From positions 1 through 38,657 of the forward strand of contig NZ_SSXA01000033.1 in NCBI RefSeq assembly GCF_021698975.1: a stretch of DNA of 38,657 nucleotides, written 5' to 3'. The stretch's first letter is position 1, and every line of letters begins with the position of its first letter. A program made the translations under genes and the position numbers. The notes under the pieces are model-generated. The model was not told the DNA's origin. It was given only the letters and a program-made list of their open reading frames with translations, and searched no databases. The stretch comes from Blastococcus sp. KM273128 (GTDB lineage: Bacteria; Actinomycetota; Actinomycetes; Mycobacteriales; Geodermatophilaceae). Of the stretch, positions 36,881 through 38,657 are shown piece after piece.

Positions 36881-38164
36881 TCAGCCGCGGGTCAGCTGGA
36901 ACACCGAGATGGTGCCGTCGTCCTCGTTGCTGGTGAGGAACAGGTGCCCCCGCTTGACGGCGAGCAGGCCCTCGGGCGCCTCCCCCGTCGGCAGCACCTG
37001 CAGCAGCTCGGGCGCGGTCTCGTCGGCGAGGTCGTAGACCAGCACCGCGTCCCCCCGCTCGGAGCCGATGAAGCCGTAGGTCGTGCCGTGCAGCGCGGCC
37101 ACCTCGACGCCCTCGAACTCCGCGCCCTTGTCGTCGCTGCGCCCGTCCGGGTAGCGGCCGGCGGCGGCGAGGGCCTGCTCGGCCGCCCCGCCGGAGCTGC
37201 TGACCACCTCGCCCGCCGGGGAGAAGACCGTCCAGCCGCGTCCGCCGCTGGGCTCCGCGGCCAGGTCGCCCTCGTCCGCGGTGACCAGGTTGCCCTCCGG
37301 CGTCCACTGGACGGCGTCGGGCTCGCGCGGGGCGGTGAACGCGTCGTCGAACGCGACGACGTCGTCGTCGGCCGTGTCGGCGTCGGTGCGGGTCACGGTC
37401 CCCGCGGAGAAGGAGCCGACGACGGTGCGGGTGCGCAGGTCGACCAGGGCGACGGCGTTGTTCTCCTGGAGGGTGACCGCCGCGACGCCCTGCCGGTTGA
37501 TGTCCACGTACTCCGGCTCCGGGTCCTCGGGGAACGCCGCGCCCTCGAGGCCGGTCAGGTCGACCCGGTCGACGGCCCAGCGGTCCGGCGTGCCGTGCAG
37601 GTCGACGACGGCCAGGAAGCCGGCCGGTGCCTGCGACAGGCCGCCCTCGACGCCGTCGACCTCGATCTCCTCGTCGCGCTGGTTCTCGATGGCGACGGCG
37701 GCCACCGCACCGTTCGGGCTGATCGCGATGGAGTCGGGCTGCCCCCCGAGGTCGAGGGTCCGGACGACCGACCGGGTGCGCAGGTCGATGACGGCCAGCT
37801 CCCCCGACGGGTCGGTGAAGGAGGTGCTGGTGTCGACCACGGCCAGCGCGTGCCGCCCGTCGCGGGTGACGGTGACCGACGTCGGCTCGCCGTCGACCGG
37901 CACCGCGCCGAGCGCGCGGGGGTGTGCGGGCCTGGTCAGGTCGACCAGCCCGACCTCGCCGGTGGCCGAGTCGGTGTACAGCAGCGTCCGGCCGTCGGGG
38001 GTGACGGCGAGGATCTCGGCGACCTCACCGCTCACCTCGACGGTGGCCAGTTCGGCGAAGGCGGGCGCGGGGGCCGGCACCGCGGCGGCCGGGGCTGCGG
38101 TGGCGGCCAGCAGCAGGGCGGCGGCCGGGAACGACGAGGCGAGAAGCCGGGCGCGGGATGGCAC
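36881..38164 (-). CDS. Secreted YncE-like beta-propeller protein
   Basis: A 427-aa exported protein. The signal peptide (about 1-32: ARLLASSFPAAALLLAATAAPAAAVPAPA) is followed by a seven-blade-type repeat array: units like AEILAVTPDGRTLLYTDSATGEVGLVDL, PTSVTVTRDGRHALAVVD, PDSIAISPNGAVAAVAIEN and DAVQWTPEGNLVTADEGDL. The C-terminal blade holds VAALHGTTYGFIGSERGDAVLVYDL and LFLTSNEDDGTISVF. This matches choice-of-anchor-I/alkaline-phosphatase-like propellers that often bind Ca2+; no enzyme motif is evident, so a binding role is the safer call. GTG 38164 follows AGGAG with 7-base spacing. Confidence 0.82.
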   Translation of the reverse strand: MPSRARLLASSFPAAALLLAATAAPAAAVPAPAPAFAELATVEVSGEVAEILAVTPDGRTLLYTDSATGEVGLVDLTRPAHPRALGAVPVDGEPTSVTVTRDGRHALAVVDTSTSFTDPSGELAVIDLRTRSVVRTLDLGGQPDSIAISPNGAVAAVAIENQRDEEIEVDGVEGGLSQAPAGFLAVVDLHGTPDRWAVDRVDLTGLEGAAFPEDPEPEYVDINRQGVAAVTLQENNAVALVDLRTRTVVGSFSAGTVTRTDADTADDDVVAFDDAFTAPREPDAVQWTPEGNLVTADEGDLAAEPSGGRGWTVFSPAGEVVSSSGGAAEQALAAAGRYPDGRSDDKGAEFEGVEVAALHGTTYGFIGSERGDAVLVYDLADETAPELLQVLPTGEAPEGLLAVKRGHLFLTSNEDDGTISVFQLTRG

Positions 38165-38280
38165 GGGGGTGCTCCTGGGGGTCGAGGGACGACGGGTGAG
38201 GCCGACCCTGACCAGCGAAGACGACGCCCCGGCGACGACCGGGCCAACCGCGGGTGACCGGAGCGCGACCAGCTCCACGC

Positions 38281-38321
38281 ACGTGCGCCCCCTGCCCGGG
38301 AGCCGGGCAGGGGGCGCACGT
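38281..38321 (-). terminator. Perfect 19-bp terminator hairpin
   Basis: Arms 38281-38299 and 38303-38321 are exactly complementary around the loop GAG. It starts 13 bases past the TAA stop of the gene to its right, in a 170-bp gap before the beta-propeller gene. It is the longest uninterrupted stem in the window. Confidence 0.85.
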
Positions 38322-38334
38322 CGTCGAGCGGTGG

Positions 38335-38657
38335 TTACGGCAGGAAGGCCACGTGCGGGTGGTCCATGTGGTTGGCCGTCGGCGAACCGCGGTCCTCCAT
38401 GCCCTGCCACGCCCAGCCGGTCCACGAACCGGCGATGCGCTGCTCCCAAATCACGTAGTCCACGCCGAGGCGCGCCGCGTTGTCGATGACGTACTGCGCG
38501 ATGGCGTGGCCCTTGGCGGAGTCGCTGTAGACCATGAAGTCGGCCGCCAGGCCTTCGCGGGGGCTGTGGCCGGGGCGGGTGAGCACGGTGCCGACGCCGT
38601 GCACCTCGGCGATCTCCTGCACGTCGGGGCGGACGTGGGCGTCCCACTGGTCGTAGG
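38335..38657 (-). CDS. VanY/VldE-like zinc peptidase domain protein (5' partial)
   Basis: The C-terminal 107 residues of a protein whose start lies beyond the right edge; the frame is open to the last base (YDQWDAHVRPDVQEI). RPGHSPREGLAADFMVYSD and ANHMDHPHVAF give the His ... Asp ... His-x-His set of M15-like/D-Ala-D-Ala carboxypeptidase folds, and VIDNAARLGVDYVIWEQRI with GMEDRGSPTANHMDH is the pattern of the ARB-07466/VldE C-terminal domain. Such proteins are usually secreted and act on peptidoglycan; this is inferred. The stop is TAA, followed by a very strong hairpin. The GTG at 38622 is internal. Confidence 0.8.
   Translation of the reverse strand, partial: YDQWDAHVRPDVQEIAEVHGVGTVLTRPGHSPREGLAADFMVYSDSAKGHAIAQYVIDNAARLGVDYVIWEQRIAGSWTGWAWQGMEDRGSPTANHMDHPHVAFLP

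Noticed and set aside
36881..38647. Beta-propeller frame extended upstream to 38647
   Set aside because: The extension crosses a perfect terminator and the neighbouring peptidase gene in another frame; the signal peptide and AGGAG site fix the start at 38164.

Overview
The window is chromosomal DNA from a very GC-rich actinobacterium. The gene set (glnA2 next to glnE, an F420-dependent NADP reductase, a ChaB-like protein, a DUF2795 protein, a complete Tad/Flp pilus locus, many GTG starts and apparently leaderless genes) fits a free-living soil or stone-dwelling member of the Geodermatophilaceae or a close relative. That placement is inference; there is no rRNA or other phylogenetic marker here. 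Gene density is normal, no insertion sequence, phage, CRISPR array or tRNA was seen, and no stretch longer than 300 bases lacks a gene.

Layout. 1-5.5 kb: the C-terminal part of a secreted SGNH hydrolase with a Thr/Pro linker, a DUF1353 protein, a haem-oxygenase-like diiron protein, a BASS-type transporter and a soluble GAF-GAF methyl-accepting protein. 5.5-14.4 kb: a CDGSH Fe-S protein, an AMIN-like lipoprotein, then the nitrogen block glnE - class I amidotransferase - glnA2 with a good GlnR box in front of glnA2, followed by a divergent marR/universal-stress pair and a GNAT acetyltransferase. 14.5-17.2 kb: cofactor genes nadE and panB, overlapping by ATGA. 17.2-19.3 kb: a DUF2784 membrane protein, a BtuF-like metal/cobalamin receptor without signal peptide overlapping npdG, and a 60-aa small protein. 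19.5-22.4 kb: a membrane diguanylate cyclase, an M24 peptidase and a ChaB/SAP-like protein. 22.6-25.1 kb: a secreted GH10 xylanase divergent from a LacI regulator, with a clear promoter and operator between them.

25.1-28.2 kb: a stress-type block. A four-gene minus-strand operon (Rv2629/Vms1-like protein, DUF2795 protein, small acidic protein, hotdog thioesterase) is divergent from a small conserved gene. The shared upstream region carries two mirror-image GTGT-N15-GGGTAGGCGG boxes that look like SigB/SigF-type promoters. 28.3-36.1 kb: a complete Tad pilus locus read on the minus strand in the order prepilin peptidase, Flp pilin, TadE, TadG-like, CpaB, TadZ, TadA, TadB, TadC; a perfect 15-bp hairpin after the pilin probably sets pilin above the machinery genes. 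36.1-38.7 kb: a SAM methyltransferase, a secreted beta-propeller protein and the C-terminal part of a VanY/VldE-like peptidase that runs off the right edge.

I found no wholly new enzymatic system. The observations most worth testing are the mirror-image stress promoters at 27753-27813, the xylanase promoter/operator at 23835-23895, the GlnR box at 12386-12401, the shared leaderless -10 signal in front of eight genes, and two unexplained inverted-repeat elements (10947-11007 and 17154-17209).
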